Of a DNA stretch of 64,000 bases, positions 30,906-43,183 are shown piece by piece (position 1 is the first letter of the stretch; each line of letters opens with the position of its first letter). The stretch is from Rutidosis leptorrhynchoides. Its lineage: Eukaryota; Streptophyta; Magnoliopsida; Asterales; Asteraceae. The notes beneath the pieces were generated by a model. It had not been told where the DNA came from. It did not search any database and worked only from the letters and a program-made list of their open reading frames with translations. The position numbers and the translations under genes are program-made. The stretch is from assembly GCF_046630445.1 (NCBI RefSeq), contig NC_092343.1:135649501-135713500 (forward strand), written 5' to 3'.

Positions 30906-31999
30906 GTTTTAAAATAAAAGTTGTTCCTAAATTTGATTAAAAAGATAGTAGTTTTGATAAATATCTTTTTTACCTTTTCAATCTAAATTTTTGTACTCCG
31001 TACATATAAATTGGAACAGAAAAGAAATAATTATCGAATCTTTTTGATCAGGTTTCAAACAGTTAATGAGTGAAATAATTAAATATATTTAATCTAAAAA
31101 TTTGGGATTTTTAAGAACATTTTTATACGCTAACTGTTTAGCAATGGACACGCTCCGTGAAAACTGTCGGCAGCATACATCCAACTAAATGTCACGAGAT
31201 TTTAAATTATGATTACTGCTTTACTATTCACCTTTTGACTCTTTAACAAACTATCTCATTACATATAGATATACAATATACATATCAATATATGCAGAGA
31301 TATTGATCACCTCCTATTCTTCTTTCTGCAACTCCCTTAACCACCTGTACCCGAAACCCACCACCATGACACCACTTTTGTTATTCTAAACCACCACCTT
31401 TACCATTACCTATCCTTCTATGTCTCTCTTTTCTCTTTCGGTTCTGGGAATGAACAACCAACCATAAAACGCCATCATCCTCGTTAATACAGCTGCAACG
31501 TTTATCATTTTTCCTGTTTCAATCACGATCTCTCTCTTAATCTTTCTCTCTCCCTCTCCTCTTTTCAAATGACAACCTTCACCATGAAATCTCCATTTGT
31601 TGCTACTAATCTGTTTCTGGATTGTTTGATTAACACCAAAACTAAACAACCATCGTGAACCCACACCAAAACACCATAAACATATGCAAGCTATTGCTTT
31701 CTGTTTAAATTTTTCGAACCAAACAAGAAACACCAACCTGAAAACTATTGTTCGCAACCATTGATTCTGTCTGTTTGTTTCCTGTGACGATTACATCACT
31801 ATTATGTTGCTGTTTTACATCCAAAACGAAATCCACAAACCATTAAGATCCGTTGAAAACACCTATCATCAAGAGGTTGTAGTCATGGTTAACTACTACT
31901 ATATAACTCGGATTTTTGTTGCATCAAACCGAGACACAAACCACCCAAACAGTTCCTAAAAACTGCTACTGCTCAGGGTCTGTTAATTATTGCTGCTGT

Positions 32000-32345
32000 T
32001 GCTGCTTTTGTTCAAAGAGAAAGACGATGAACAGTGGAAGTAATGAGGGAACGAAGATGAAGATACAAAAGTAATGAGGGAATGAAGATGAAGATACAAA
32101 AGTGATGAGGAAACGATGTACGATGAGGAAGATGATGGAGGTTGATGATGATAAAGATGAAATGATGGTGGATGATACACGATATTAAGATGATGATGAA
32201 TGTGATAAAAGTGATGTGTCGATTAGGATCATGATGATGATTATGAAGATGTCATTATGCTTATGATGATGATCGGTGGTAATAATATTAGATGATCGAG
32301 ATGATGATGATATATGTGCATGATGTCATGATGATGAAGAATGCA
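32000..32345. repeat. Imperfect GATGAT-rich simple-sequence region in E9
   Basis: Degenerate GATGA/ATGATG triplet repeats with a duplicated 36-bp segment (GTAATGAGGGAACGAAGATG near 32039, and again from 32072). Open frames on either strand here are low-complexity and not supported. Confidence 0.7.
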
Positions 32346-32544
32346 TATCGATTTTTTTTGCTGTTTAAAGTGTAGGAATCGAATTTCCACAGAGTATTAC
32401 TTGGGCCAGAGTTAATTTAATTAATTGGGCCGGATTATATTTCCTTTCTCTGTTGGGCCGAGGTGTATTGTATGATTTGGATTGTTGGGCCGAAAAGAAA
32501 CAAAAGAGGGTTAAATAGATTTCGTGTATAATATAATTCTGAAT

Positions 32545-32640
32545 ATAACCAACAGCTCGATGGTTAGGTGTGTTTGTGTGTATCGAGAGGTCAGGGGTTC
32601 AAGCCCGGGCAGCGGTGTTTATTTTCTTTTTAAGAGCTCA
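32545..32640 (+). repeat. SINE-like, tRNA-derived sequence inside E9
   Basis: AGCTCGATGGTTAGGTG resembles a Pol III A box and GGGGTTCAAGCCCGGGC resembles a B box, spaced about 30 bp, followed by a T-rich run. The matching part of the E3 LTR (minus strand near 14280) lacks this block. It may be a short SINE; no duplication was resolved. Confidence 0.4.
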
Positions 32641-33023
32641 TTACTTGGAGGTTCGTGAATCCGAGGTCAACCCTACACTTGTTCAATGTCGTCATATGTA
32701 TTTTTACTACAAAATACAGTATGGTATGAAAGAAATCTTCCGCTGTGCATTTGCTCATTTTAGAGATATTACTTGGAGTCATTCCTGACATATTTCAAAA
32801 GACGTTGCATTCGAGTCATTGAGTTCATGAAGATTATTATCAAGTCATTTATAGTTTGATATATTAGGAAATGGTATGCATGACGTCAACTTTTGATGTA
32901 ATGAAAGTTTGTCTTTTAAAAACGAATACAATGTTTGTAAAATGTATCATATAGAGGTCAAGTACCTCGCGATGTAACCAAATGTAATGTATTCGTCCGG
33001 ATGGATTAGGACGGGTCCTTTCA

Positions 33024-34189
33024 TGATGGGAACTATGTTTTGATTGTGATGATACGTACGGTTGAGATGTGACTCGTACGAGTCACTAGTCACTCGTGTA
33101 GTGAGCCGTACGGATCAGGTGAGTTATTATTGGATGTTTGGTCATAGACCAAACGTACGAGTGAGTTGTCAACTGCACGATTGAGTGTTCTCAAACGTGT
33201 GTGTGATGATGTTACTCGTACGGTTGACAGACCAATTGTAAAGTGATTAAGTGTTGGTATTGGTGTTATTGTTTTATTGTTGAGTTGTTATCAAGGCATG
33301 ATTACTGATTGTGTTATGTCTATTCTCAGGTGATAAGGACGAAGAGAAGGCTCAGTAAGATTAGAATTCTGAGTGCCTTCTGTTGCTGGTAATCGGTGAG
33401 TGGGATTATCTCCGGGTGTAGTATGGAGTAGCAATTTGTGCTACCATGTTATACTGTTTTAATTGCTATGCTTAGTAGATATGTTGTAATAATGATCATT
33501 GTAGAGTTTTCATGCTAGTGGTAGGGACAGTTGTTCGTAGTGGTAGTTGCTTAACAGTTGTGTGTACAAGTTGTAGTTGCCTGTTGGAACCTATTGTTGT
33601 TAGGTACAGCTCAGAGAGGTCAACCTTGTTGTGGTTGGGTCCAGTTGGCTACTGTTTGTTGAGTATAGTACTGAATGACACATCACCTGCATGTGGATTT
33701 ACTATACTGGAGATTCAGTAGTAAGGACTTTCGGTAGATGCTAGACTGATCAGCTAGTGGTCATGTGCTCGTACAAGCCGCCGAGTCTCTAGTTGGAGCA
33801 TAGTTGCTAGTTGATAGTTGCCAGATGATTAGTTATTAGTTGACGGTTTCCTGTTATGGATTGTTGTAGTTGCTATAGTTGTACAAGTTGGTACTGTATG
33901 CTAGATCTGTTAGATGATTCCTTTCACTTAGCCTAGTGCTAACCCCCTCACATCCTCCCTTGCAGGTTTTGGATCTTAGTGCTGGTAGGGACGGGAGTTG
34001 GGTTGACGATATGTTTGACAAGACGAACTCTGATGTCTTCACCTTTATAAATGTGTAACTAGTTGTTTAACGTAACACCAGTGGTTTGTAATAAGTAACT
34101 AGCTAATGATTTGTGATAATCATGTTTGTAATTAACTAAGGGTATTTATGTGAATTACGACTTCCGCTGTGATTTAAAAAGGTGTTACA
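33024..34189 (+). repeat. E8 5' LTR, right part
   Basis: Continues the LTR after E9 and its TGATG copy, and ends AAAAAGGTGTTACA. It contains an 18-bp perfect palindrome (33069-33086), a strong donor-like CG|GTGAGTG (33394) and an acceptor-like CCTCCCTTGCAG (33954-33965). Confidence 0.9.
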
Positions 34190-34192
34190 ACT

Positions 34193-34204
34193 TGGTATCA
34201 GAGC
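34193..34204 (+). promoter_or_regulatory. E8 primer-binding site (tRNA-Met)
   Basis: TGGTATCAGAGC, exact match to the initiator tRNA-Met 3' end, three bases after the LTR. Confidence 0.92.
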
Positions 34205-34352
34205 ATAGGTTTGGCCGCATGTACACTGTGTTGAATATCATGTTCCCAAACCTTGTGTTGTGTCAAACATATCTGAGGGGACGGGTTAAGTGAATGTAGG
34301 GATTACATGCGTTAGTTGATAGGTACTAACCTGTTTTCCACTAAGAGTTTGT

Positions 34353-35783
34353 GTGAGATGTTGTGGTAGTGCAGATATGGCAGATAATACAGGAAACGCA
34401 ACTGGTCCGTCAGCCCCCGGAACATTCAGAGCCCCAGATGAAGACAGGTACGTGTCAGAAGAGGATCCACAGGAACAAATAATAGATTTGCAAAGCAAGT
34501 TAAAGGAAGCACGTGATCAAATACGGGAATTAGAACAACGTCAGGTAACTGTGAATCCAAGTGGTAGTGTACCGAATCAGATGATTAGTGGGTATCCGGT
34601 GCAGTCAAATATTCATCAGCAAACTGGAAGTGCTTTCCAACAACAACAATGGATACCATCTCAGAATTAGTTTCCTCAACAGTATCAGATGCCACCACAG
34701 TTTAATCAACAGTTCCCAAATCAGATGTGAGGTCCGTATCAGATGCCGACGTTTCAATAACTAAAGAAATGTACCTTCAAACAGTTTCTGAATTGTAATC
34801 CACCAGAGTAGTCAGGAAGTTCCAACCCAACAGTAACCCTTAACTGGTTAAGAGAGATAGAAAAGGTTTTTGAGGCATGTCAGTGTGAACCAGAATTGCA
34901 GGTTATTTATGCTAGTCGTATGCTGAAGAATAGGGCAATGGTTTGGTGGGATACGGTTATTTCTAGTATACCAAAAGAGCAAGTGAACATGATTACTTGG
35001 GAACAATTTTATAGTAAAGTTTGTGAGCAGTATTGTTCGTCTTATGACCTCAATCGAATTAAGACGGAATTTCTGGTAATGAAAATGACACCTTAGATGA
35101 CGATAGATGAGGTGATTGAGCAGTATATGGATAAATTAAGGTTTGTGCAATAGTGGTTTCCAGATGAGCAGTCCAGAATTCAGCACTTTGTTAACATAAT
35201 TTTACCAGAGTATAGAACAATGGTTAGGATGGCGATGACGTTATCGCAAGCATTTGTTATGGCCAAGATGGTAGAGGATGATGTCAGAGCAGCAAGGAAT
35301 AGAATAGTAGGTTATGAGATGTCACAACAAGATCAGGTGATGAGTCATTCGGACTCTAGGTCAAGGAAGTCTGTTAAGTTGAAACATAAGAGTGGGTCAG
35401 AACAGAGTGGGTCAGCATCAAGTCAGAATTCTTGGTGTTATAGTTGCAGATCATCTCATAGTGGTCCTTGTTCAGATTCAACCAAAAGATGTTTGAGATG
35501 TGGTATTGTGGGACACGAGATTCGGATGTGTTCGTTCCAAGAGGATGTATGTTGGAGATGTCATCAAGTGGGGCATAGGTCACCTCAGTGTCCGTATGTA
35601 AGAGGATCAAGTTCTGGGGCGGGGCCAGGAGCGCAGTCGGGATCAGTAGGTGGATCTTCTGGTTCTCCAGTTGGGCAGAAAAGAAAGAATCCACCTACGG
35701 AAACAGCAAGAGCTTATCAGATGGTTGCAGATATTGAATGTGATGTGAATACAGGTATGCTTCAAAATCCTCGTATTGTTTAG
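34353..35783 (+). pseudogene. E8 Gag with two zinc knuckles (several stops)
   Basis: Three stretches cover a Ty3 gag. At 34353-34670 is the N-terminus, with a Gln-rich coil (LQSKLKEARDQIRELEQRQ). At 34896-35096 is the capsid core (RMLKNRAMVWWDTV, MITWEQFYSKVCEQY, IKTEFLVMK). At 35220-35783 are the end of the capsid, a basic/Ser-rich linker and knuckles CLRCGIVGHEIRMC and CWRCHQVGHRSPQC, after a Cys cluster WCYSCRSSH. Stops between them are TAG, TGA and TAA, mostly explicable as C-to-T changes (for example CAG to TAG, CGA to TGA). After the knuckles the frame ends without a protease active site. Confidence 0.82.
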
Positions 35784-36843
35784 TCATATACATGTATATG
35801 ATTGGGTGTATATATATGTGTGGTAGATTAGTAGATCTTGATAGTAGTGTAAGATTTATTTTGTTGCATTATGTTGTTTATGTTTTGGTTGTGACCCTTC
35901 TGTGCCATGTGGGGTAAGGGTGACCCTTAGGTTGACTTTTTGGGATTGAGAACCATGACTTGGATAGAGATGCGTTGAGTATGTTTGTGTAGTGGACTTT
36001 TGGACGACATGAAGTTGTTGGATAGTGGCATGAGTATGATTGTTATGACGGTATTTCCTAAGCTTGTTGGATGTATGATCTGGTTGATAGATTATATTTG
36101 GATGATTGATAGACAAGGTTTGAGTAACTATGATTGGACAGATGTTGTGATTGATTAGTTATAAAGTAGTTAAATTAATTACCGATGCTTATTGAGGAAA
36201 TTGATTGGACATAAGTTAGTGAATGAGACAAGTAGAATTTTTCCGTTACGAGCAACTCAGAATGAAGGTATGATTTAGGATAATATGCTTGTGTCTGGCC
36301 AACAGAAGTATATAGTGATAAATCATACGGAATTTCTGGGAAGCTGAAGGAAAATTAGGCGGCCTGTGCTATATTGGATTGTGATGTGACTGGATATGAG
36401 ACGAATAACCTGTGAAGTTCTGTTGACTTACGAGACAATTTCGTGGACCTATGTATAGATTTTAGCATGATGACTAATTCTATTGCCTAAGCTTTGGATA
36501 ATTGAGAAATGTGGACTGGATAAAGAGTTGAATTGGATGACAGATCATGAAATTTATGATACGGAATGGCGAAGAAACACGAATTTGACTCTGATTATTT
36601 GCCTTGATCGTGTAATTTATGGGCTTAAGTGGATTAATGGGCGTTGATCGACGGAGATTGTGACAAGTTATTTGGTATCGGGAGTGTATTGACGTCAGGA
36701 ATCTCATTTCCCTATGCAATTTTGGTGGATATTGTCGGTATCGGGGATAAGATCGATAAAGTTAACCATGTGTTTTGGCGGTGCGAGTAACAATTTTTAA
36801 GTTTGTTGACCATAGTTGACCCGATTCCGAGGACGGAATCTCT
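35784..36843 (+). other. E8 noncoding interior
   Basis: About 1.06 kb with no recognisable pol. Only the last ~100 bp (ending GAGGACGGAATC then the purine tract) look like a normal element 3' end. The pol was lost or has decayed past recognition. Confidence 0.6.
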
Positions 36844-36844
36844 T

Positions 36845-36861
36845 TTAAAGGAGGGTAGATT
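36845..36861 (+). promoter_or_regulatory. E8 polypurine tract
   Basis: TTAAAGGAGGGTAGATT directly before the 3' LTR. Confidence 0.75.
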
Positions 36862-39285
36862 TGTAACACCCGCATTTTGGGCCTAGATGAAATGACCATT
36901 GTACCCTGGGGTAGGACGTAATTAGTGATTTTTATAATTATATGTTTATAATTATTTGGTTATTTAGTTGAGACCAGTTTGTGACAAGGGTCACATAACA
37001 GGTTCGTTTGTTGAATTTGGACTCCGTTAGGGCCTCCTAACGAAGTACGAAAGATATCAGATAACTGATAAATACCCGTGTGTTATGGGGTATGGGTTTT
37101 TTAACCCATATATAAGCCTGTTTCCAGACTATTCTTCCATTTTCCCCAAATAAAAATCAAGTACTTCGTACCTAACATTTATCACTCTCAAACCCTAATC
37201 TAATTCAAGTGTGAAATTGGATCAAGAAGCTTTAAGGATTGAATTGTTACTTCTTAGTGATCATTTATCCAGGTTTGTAAGATTCAATCATTGTTTGATT
37301 TCTTGATTAAATGGGTTTTTGATAGAAATTAGCTTAAATCTAGTTGTTTGATGTATAAAAACATCAATTGATGTTAGAAATAGGTTGTATATATGTTTAG
37401 TAACTTTCTTGTGCTTAAAATTTGGTCAAAAAACACTTAAAAATCGAGTTTTTGGGGAAAAATCACAAAATCATCGATTTGGTTCGAAACCCAGTTTGCT
37501 ACAGTACCCGAGTTGCTAGAGTGTCATTATTTGCTACAGTACCCGAGTTGCTACAGTGTCACTATTTGCTACAGTGTCACTATTGCTACAGTGTTACTAT
37601 TTGCTACAGTACCTGAATTGCTACAGTGTTACTATTTGCTACAGTGACGCTATTTGCTACAGCGTCACTATTTACTACAGTGTTCGAAAACCACTATTTG
37701 CTACAGTACCTTTTATGAAATTGAAACGGGCGTAACTTTCAAAACGTAACTCCGTTTTTGATGAATAAACTATCGTTAGAATCTTAATAAAGAATACTTT
37801 TTAATGGTGAACTTTTAAGAAACTAGATCAAACTGTTTTTGGGTTGGAAAAGGAGTTTTAGTGTGTATGCCTTGTTTTGCACGCTTTTGAGTGTTGTTAT
37901 GGGTTGAAATTATGATGTAGACTTATCATATAGTGATTACATGTTTGTAGGTGTTGATTTAGTGTATGTATTGATGTTTGATGTTGTGCTTATGGGTTGA
38001 AACAAATAATAAATAGTTGCTTCTACTGTTCTTCTTCACTCGCACGAGTGAGCCTTCACTCGTACGGTTGAGGTAGTCACCGTGTGGTGAACCGTGCGAG
38101 TGAGTGGTGATGGGAACTATGTTTTGATTGTGATGATACGTACGGTTGAGATGTGACTCGTACGAGTCACTAGTCACTCGTGTAGTGAGCCGTACGGATC
38201 AGGTGAGTCATTATTGGATGTTTGGTCATAGACCAAACGTACGAGTGAGTTGTCAACTGCACGGTTGAATGTTCTCAAACGTGCGTGTGATGGTGTTTCT
38301 CGTACGGTTGACAGACCTGTTGTAAAGTGATTAAGTGTTGGTATTGGTGTTATTGTTTTATTGTTGAGTTGTTATCAAGGCATGATTACTTATTATGTTA
38401 TGTCTATTCTCAGGTGATAAGGACGAAGAGAAGGCTCAGTAAGATTAGAATTCTGAGTGCCTTCTGTTGCTGGTTATCGGTGAGTGGGATTATCTCCGGG
38501 TGTAGTATGGAGTAGCAAGTTGTGCTACCATGTTATACTGTTTTAGTTGCTATGCTTAGTAGATATGTTGTAATAATGATCATTGTAGAGTTGCCATGCT
38601 AGTCGTAGGGACAGTTGTTCGTAGTGGTAGTTGCTTAACAGTTGTGTGCACAAGTTGTAGTTGCCTGTTGGAACCTATTGTTGTTAGGTTCAGCTCAGAG
38701 AGGTCAACCTTGTTGTGGTTGGGTCCAGTTTGCTACTGTTTGTTGAGTATAGTACTGAATGACGCATCACCTGCGTGTGGATTTACTATACTGGAGATTC
38801 AGTAGTAAGGACTTTTGGTAGACGCTAGACTGATTAGCTAGTGGTCGTGTGCTCGTACAAGCCGTCGAGTCTCTAATTGGAGCATAGTTGCTAGTTGATA
38901 GTTGCCAGATGATTAGTTGTTAGTTGACGGTTTCCTGTTATGGATTGTTGTAGTTGCTGTAGTTGTACAAGTTGGTACTGTATGCTAGATCTGTTAGATG
39001 ATTCCGTTCACTTAGCCTACTGCTAACCCCCCTCACCTCCTCCCTTGCAGGTTTTGGATCTTAGTACTGGTAGGGACGGGAGTTGGGTTGACGATATGTT
39101 TGACAAGACGAACTCTGATGTCTTCATCTTTATAAATGTGTAACTAGTTTTTTAACGTAACACCGGTGGTTTGTAATAAGTAACTAGCTAATGATTTGTG
39201 ATAATCATGTTTGTAATTAACTAAGGGTATTTATGTGAATTAAGACTTCCGCTGTGATTTAAAAAAAAAAATCTAGGGTGTTACA
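36862..39285 (+). repeat. E8 3' LTR (2,424 bp)
   Basis: Starts TGTAACACCCGC, ends ATCTAGGGTGTTACA. It differs from the 5' copy by scattered substitutions, one fewer TTGCTACA unit and a longer A run before the end. Confidence 0.92.
37496..37710 (+). repeat. TTGCTACA tandem array, E8 3' LTR
   Basis: Twelve copies, several with single changes (TTGCTAGA, TTACTACA); compare 13 at 29630-29860. Confidence 0.88.
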
Positions 39286-39290
39286 GATTG
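39286..39290. repeat. E8 target-site duplication, right copy (GATTG)
   Basis: Matches 28992-28996. Confidence 0.92.
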
Positions 39291-41279
39291 ATAAGATCAC
39301 CACTCATTTACGAAATTTAGGGTCCACGATTGAGGACAAAGATTTGGTTATATATGCAGTAAATGGTTTGAACGACAAATACCCGCATGCCGCTCATATT
39401 ATTACTCATCGTGCACCTTTTCCAGATCTAAACACCGTTCATTCCATGCTTCTCATGGAAGAAATGTCCCTCAATCGCAAGAAATGAACTGAATCCAGTC
39501 ACCATCTAACCGCATCCAGCCTGACGACTCTTGTCGCGTCCACACACCCACCACCATCGCCTTCTCAGCTGGAAGTTTGCCGGAATATTTCACGTTGGTT
39601 CTGTCGATTTGAGAATAAGTGTCGTTACTTACATCAGGGTAATCACAATAATAGAAGGTCTAAATCTAATCCCAATTATCAGACTCTAAACAATCGGTCC
39701 AATAATAGTGTTAGCCAGGCCCAACTGTTGCAGATTATTGCGGCCCAACAACACCAATTCGCCTAGTCCGCAAATTATTGGGCTCTCTTCAATCCTACTG
39801 GCCCTTTCTCTGCTGGTTATGGGGTGAATCGAGCTGCAGTCCAGCCGGTTATTTTACCCAGACCACCGGGCTTTTTCAGGCCCAACAATAATCAGTCTCT
39901 CAGCCCGCTTACACTAATGGGCTACATGTGTACTATTCTTGATAGCCCAATACTCATGGGTTAAACTACACTGCCCAACCCAATTCGTATGGTACCTTCA
40001 GTGTTGATCCACAGACTCAAACTCAAGAAACTATTCTTCCCAGCGCCTTCAGTTCCATGACTCTTCTGGATTACGGGGCTGCCGGATGGCACATGGATAC
40101 TGGTGCGACTTCTCACGTTACCTCTTGTGTTAATAATCTTAAAACTGTCTTTAATAAATGCATATATTCATCTGTCACCGCCGGTAACAGGAATACATTC
40201 CCGTCACCAACACTGGCAATAGCTTGTTACCTAACACTCATCGTCCTTTACACCTAAATAACGTCCTTGTAACCCCCGATATTGTTAAAAACCTCATATC
40301 TGTGCGTCGATTTACTCGTGATAATATTGTATCTGTTGAATTTGACCCTTTTGGTGTTTCTGTGAAGGACTACCTGACACGCCATCTTCTGCTCCGATGT
40401 GATAGCATCGGAGATCTCTACCCTCTCATTACATCCAGCTCTACCTCTCCGCAAGCTTTTGTTACCAGTCCTGTCACATAGCATCAACGTCTTGGACATC
40501 CTGGACATGATGTTTTTCGCAGACTTATTTCCAATAAAGATATCATATGTAATAAAATTTCGTCACCTTTATTTTTTCATGCATGTCAACTTGGCAAACA
40601 TGTGCGACTGCCTTTTTCTGTTTCTAGTTCTGATGTAACTACTACTTTTGATATTATTCATTCGGATTTATGGACTTCTCCTGTGCCTAGTCTTAGTGGT
40701 TTAAAGTACTATGTTATATTTTGTTGATCTTTACTCTCATTATGTTTGGATTTTTCCGTTACGTAACAAATCTGATGTACTTAAAACTTTCATTAATTTT
40801 TGATCCTTTGTACGCACTTAATTTAACTAAGAAATAAAAGCCTTTCAATGTGATAATGGCTGCGAATTTGACAACATGGCCTTTCATAATCTTCTTCAAA
40901 CCAATGGCATCCAATTCCGCTTTTCTTGCCCCTATACCTCCCAACAAAACGGGAAATCCAAACGTATGCTACGTACCATTAATAATCTCATTCGTACCCT
41001 CCTTTTTTAGGCTCATCTTCCACCTACCTACTGGGTCGAAGCCCTACATATGGTGGCCCATCTTCTTAACATTCTTCCTTCTTCCGCCATTAATCACGAA
41101 ATACCTCACTACCGTTTGTACCAACAAAAACCTGATTACACAACTCTCCGTGTATTTTGTTGCCTTTGTTACCCACACTTACCCGCCACTCACAAACTCG
41201 CACCGCGCTCCACCCCCTTCTTTTTTCTCGGGTACTCCTCCAATCACCGAAGCTATCGTTGTCTTAATCTTACCTCAAC
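39291..41279 (+). pseudogene. E7 copia Gag C-terminus, protease and integrase (decayed)
   Basis: Continues E7 after E8. Order: end of gag (THLRNLGSTIEDKDLVIYAV, NGLNDKYPHAAHII), a Cys-containing basic stretch, the protease site WHMDTGATSHVTSC (40087-40128), the pre-integrase block (LISVRRFTRDN, HQRLGHPG near 40480), and the integrase core (IHSDLWTSP, FQCDNGCEFDN, CPYTSQQNGKSKR, TYWVEALHMVAHLLN). The order protease-integrase confirms Ty1/copia. There are several stops and frameshifts. It is cut at TCAAC (41275-41279) by E10 in the C-terminal integrase block SYRCLNLTST. Confidence 0.85.
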
Positions 41280-41950
41280 TGTAACAACCCAACCCGTATT
41301 AAAACCGACCCATAAAAATTTTTCCTTTTAATACGCTTTAAATAACACTTTAGGTCCCAATTATGTTTCCATAATCATCTTTAATACAATAGAAGGTTTA
41401 ATAAACCTTAAAACATTTAATACATTGATTAATTGTCCAAACGGACATACACGACCCGACTAGTTTAGTTTCCAACCAAAACCGAGCATGGTGATTTGGG
41501 ACTACGCTACCCAAATCCTAATCGGATACAAAAGCAAGATCTTCTAAGCAACCTAGCCAAGATCTCTAATCCCCAAGCTTACCCGAGCCACCAAGCATGC
41601 GAACCTATAAAAATATCAACAACGAGAGGGTAAGCTAACGCTTAGTGAATGACAATATACTACATACATATATATGTATAAAATGGACACGCCACATAAA
41701 ACAAATACTGCATACCGAACATCCAAGCATAAAGGTAAGATAGTCTAGGCATACCGTACGAACACTAAGCACGAGCTAAAGATACATCAATATAATATAA
41801 GTTCACCAACGACGATGTGAACAACGCCAAATAGCTACACCCGGAGGGTTAGCTACAACACAACAATACATTAATATATAATACAATAAAGAAACGCCCA
41901 AGGTTAACACCTTAACCCGATACCGAGAACCGAATACCACAATGAAGATT

Positions 41951-42125
41951 GGCCGAACTACACGAGCCTTAGTAATCCGAAACCACACGAGATTACTACC
42001 TCAATAAGATGACCGAACTACACGAGTCACCATGAATCCGAACTACACGAGATTCATTTCCATAATACAATAAGATGACCGAAACCACACGCGTCATCGT
42101 GAATCCGAATACACAAGCGATTCAC
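41951..42125. repeat. Constant-loop, variable-stem hairpin array (E10 3' LTR)
   Basis: Six consecutive units. Stems: GGC/GCC, AGTAATC/GATTACT, TGAC/GTCA, ATGAATC/GATTCAT, GATGAC/GTCATC, GTGAATC/GATTCAC. Loops: CGAACTACACGA or CGAAACCACACGM, the last one CGAATACACAAGC. All stems pair perfectly. Additional unrelated hairpins follow to 42318. Confidence 0.92.
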
Positions 42126-42189
42126 TTCTCAACATCAAACCCTTCACCATTGGGGTTATATCATCCACATCACAACCACGTGTGATAAT

Positions 42190-42318
42190 GTACACGCGAA
42201 CGTGTACTTCACCAAAGGTAGTCAACCAAAACGCACAACTGTGCCAATTGGACTCATACAAAAGTCCATCAATCCACCTACATGTGAAGTGAGCTCTATA
42301 GCCGAGAATCACTTCACC
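42190..42318. repeat. Further hairpins beside the array (E10 3' LTR)
   Basis: GTACACG-CGAA-CGTGTAC at 42190-42207, GGACT/AGTCC near 42250-42267, and GTGAAGTGA/TCACTTCAC arms at about 42286-42318. Confidence 0.85.
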
Positions 42319-43183
42319 CGACCCGCACCCATCCTACACATACATATGCACATAGGATATTAACACTCACCTTGTCGCCTTGATGAATGCTTCCAAGAAA
42401 TCCGAACTCGTCAATGGAAAGTACCTATTCCATTATCACAAATTCAACAACACACTTAGATTGGATTTACAAACCAACCCAATTTGACACTTAGTGCAAA
42501 TTCGACCCAAATGCATTTCCAAGTACAAATTGCGCCCAAACTAACCAATAATCACTAACACAAGTGAAAATGTCCTAATATATCAATTAAACCCGAACAC
42601 AAGTGTTAAACACGTGTCTCACCCATTTTGACACCAAAACCCTAATTTTGACCCATTTCAAAATTAGTTAACCAAAATACACTCAAAGTGGTTCCAACAC
42701 TTTTATAATCACTAATACTAGTGATTACACACTACATACAAGCCTTAAAGATGGTTAAATCATTGACCAACCCAAAACCCGCCAAATATCAAAATAACAA
42801 GTTTCCATAAACCCTCTTCATCATCTAAATGGGTTTTACAACTAACAAATCTCAAAACCCTAACTTTGAATCTCAAATCAAACAATGAAACTCGGAGTTA
42901 GAACTTACCAATACCACCAAAAGGATTCCGTGGACGAGATGAACAACTTTAACACTTGAGGTTTGACCCGAATCAACCTTCTTCTCCTCCAATTGGAGCT
43001 TTCTCTCACTAAAATGGGTTTCTCACTCTAGGGTTTGATGAAGGAGGTGAAGTATGTGAGAAATGAGATTGGGATCAGGTTTGGAACTGATCCATAGCAT
43101 ATATCCCGGTTTTGAAGTGAAAAGACACATATACCCAGATTTTAAACCCAAAAACGAGCACAATTTAGTCTTTCAGCATGCCT

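Larger units (their letters stand above)
41605..42908 (-). other. Putative intron inside the E10 3' LTR
   Basis: Minus strand: donor TATTG|GTAAGTTC at 42908 and acceptor ATATTTTTATAG ending at 41605. Both sites are conserved in E12 despite divergent LTRs. In the E10 5' LTR the donor is GCTAAGTTC (49015), so GT is lost there. Confidence 0.45.

Noticed and set aside
31410-31757. 115-codon minus-strand frame in E9
   Set aside because: No domain, inside a solo LTR, and not clearly kept in the E3 LTR.
32550-32615. Possible tRNA gene
   Set aside because: A- and B-box-like sequences are present but no cloverleaf with acceptor stem can be drawn; kept only as SINE-like.
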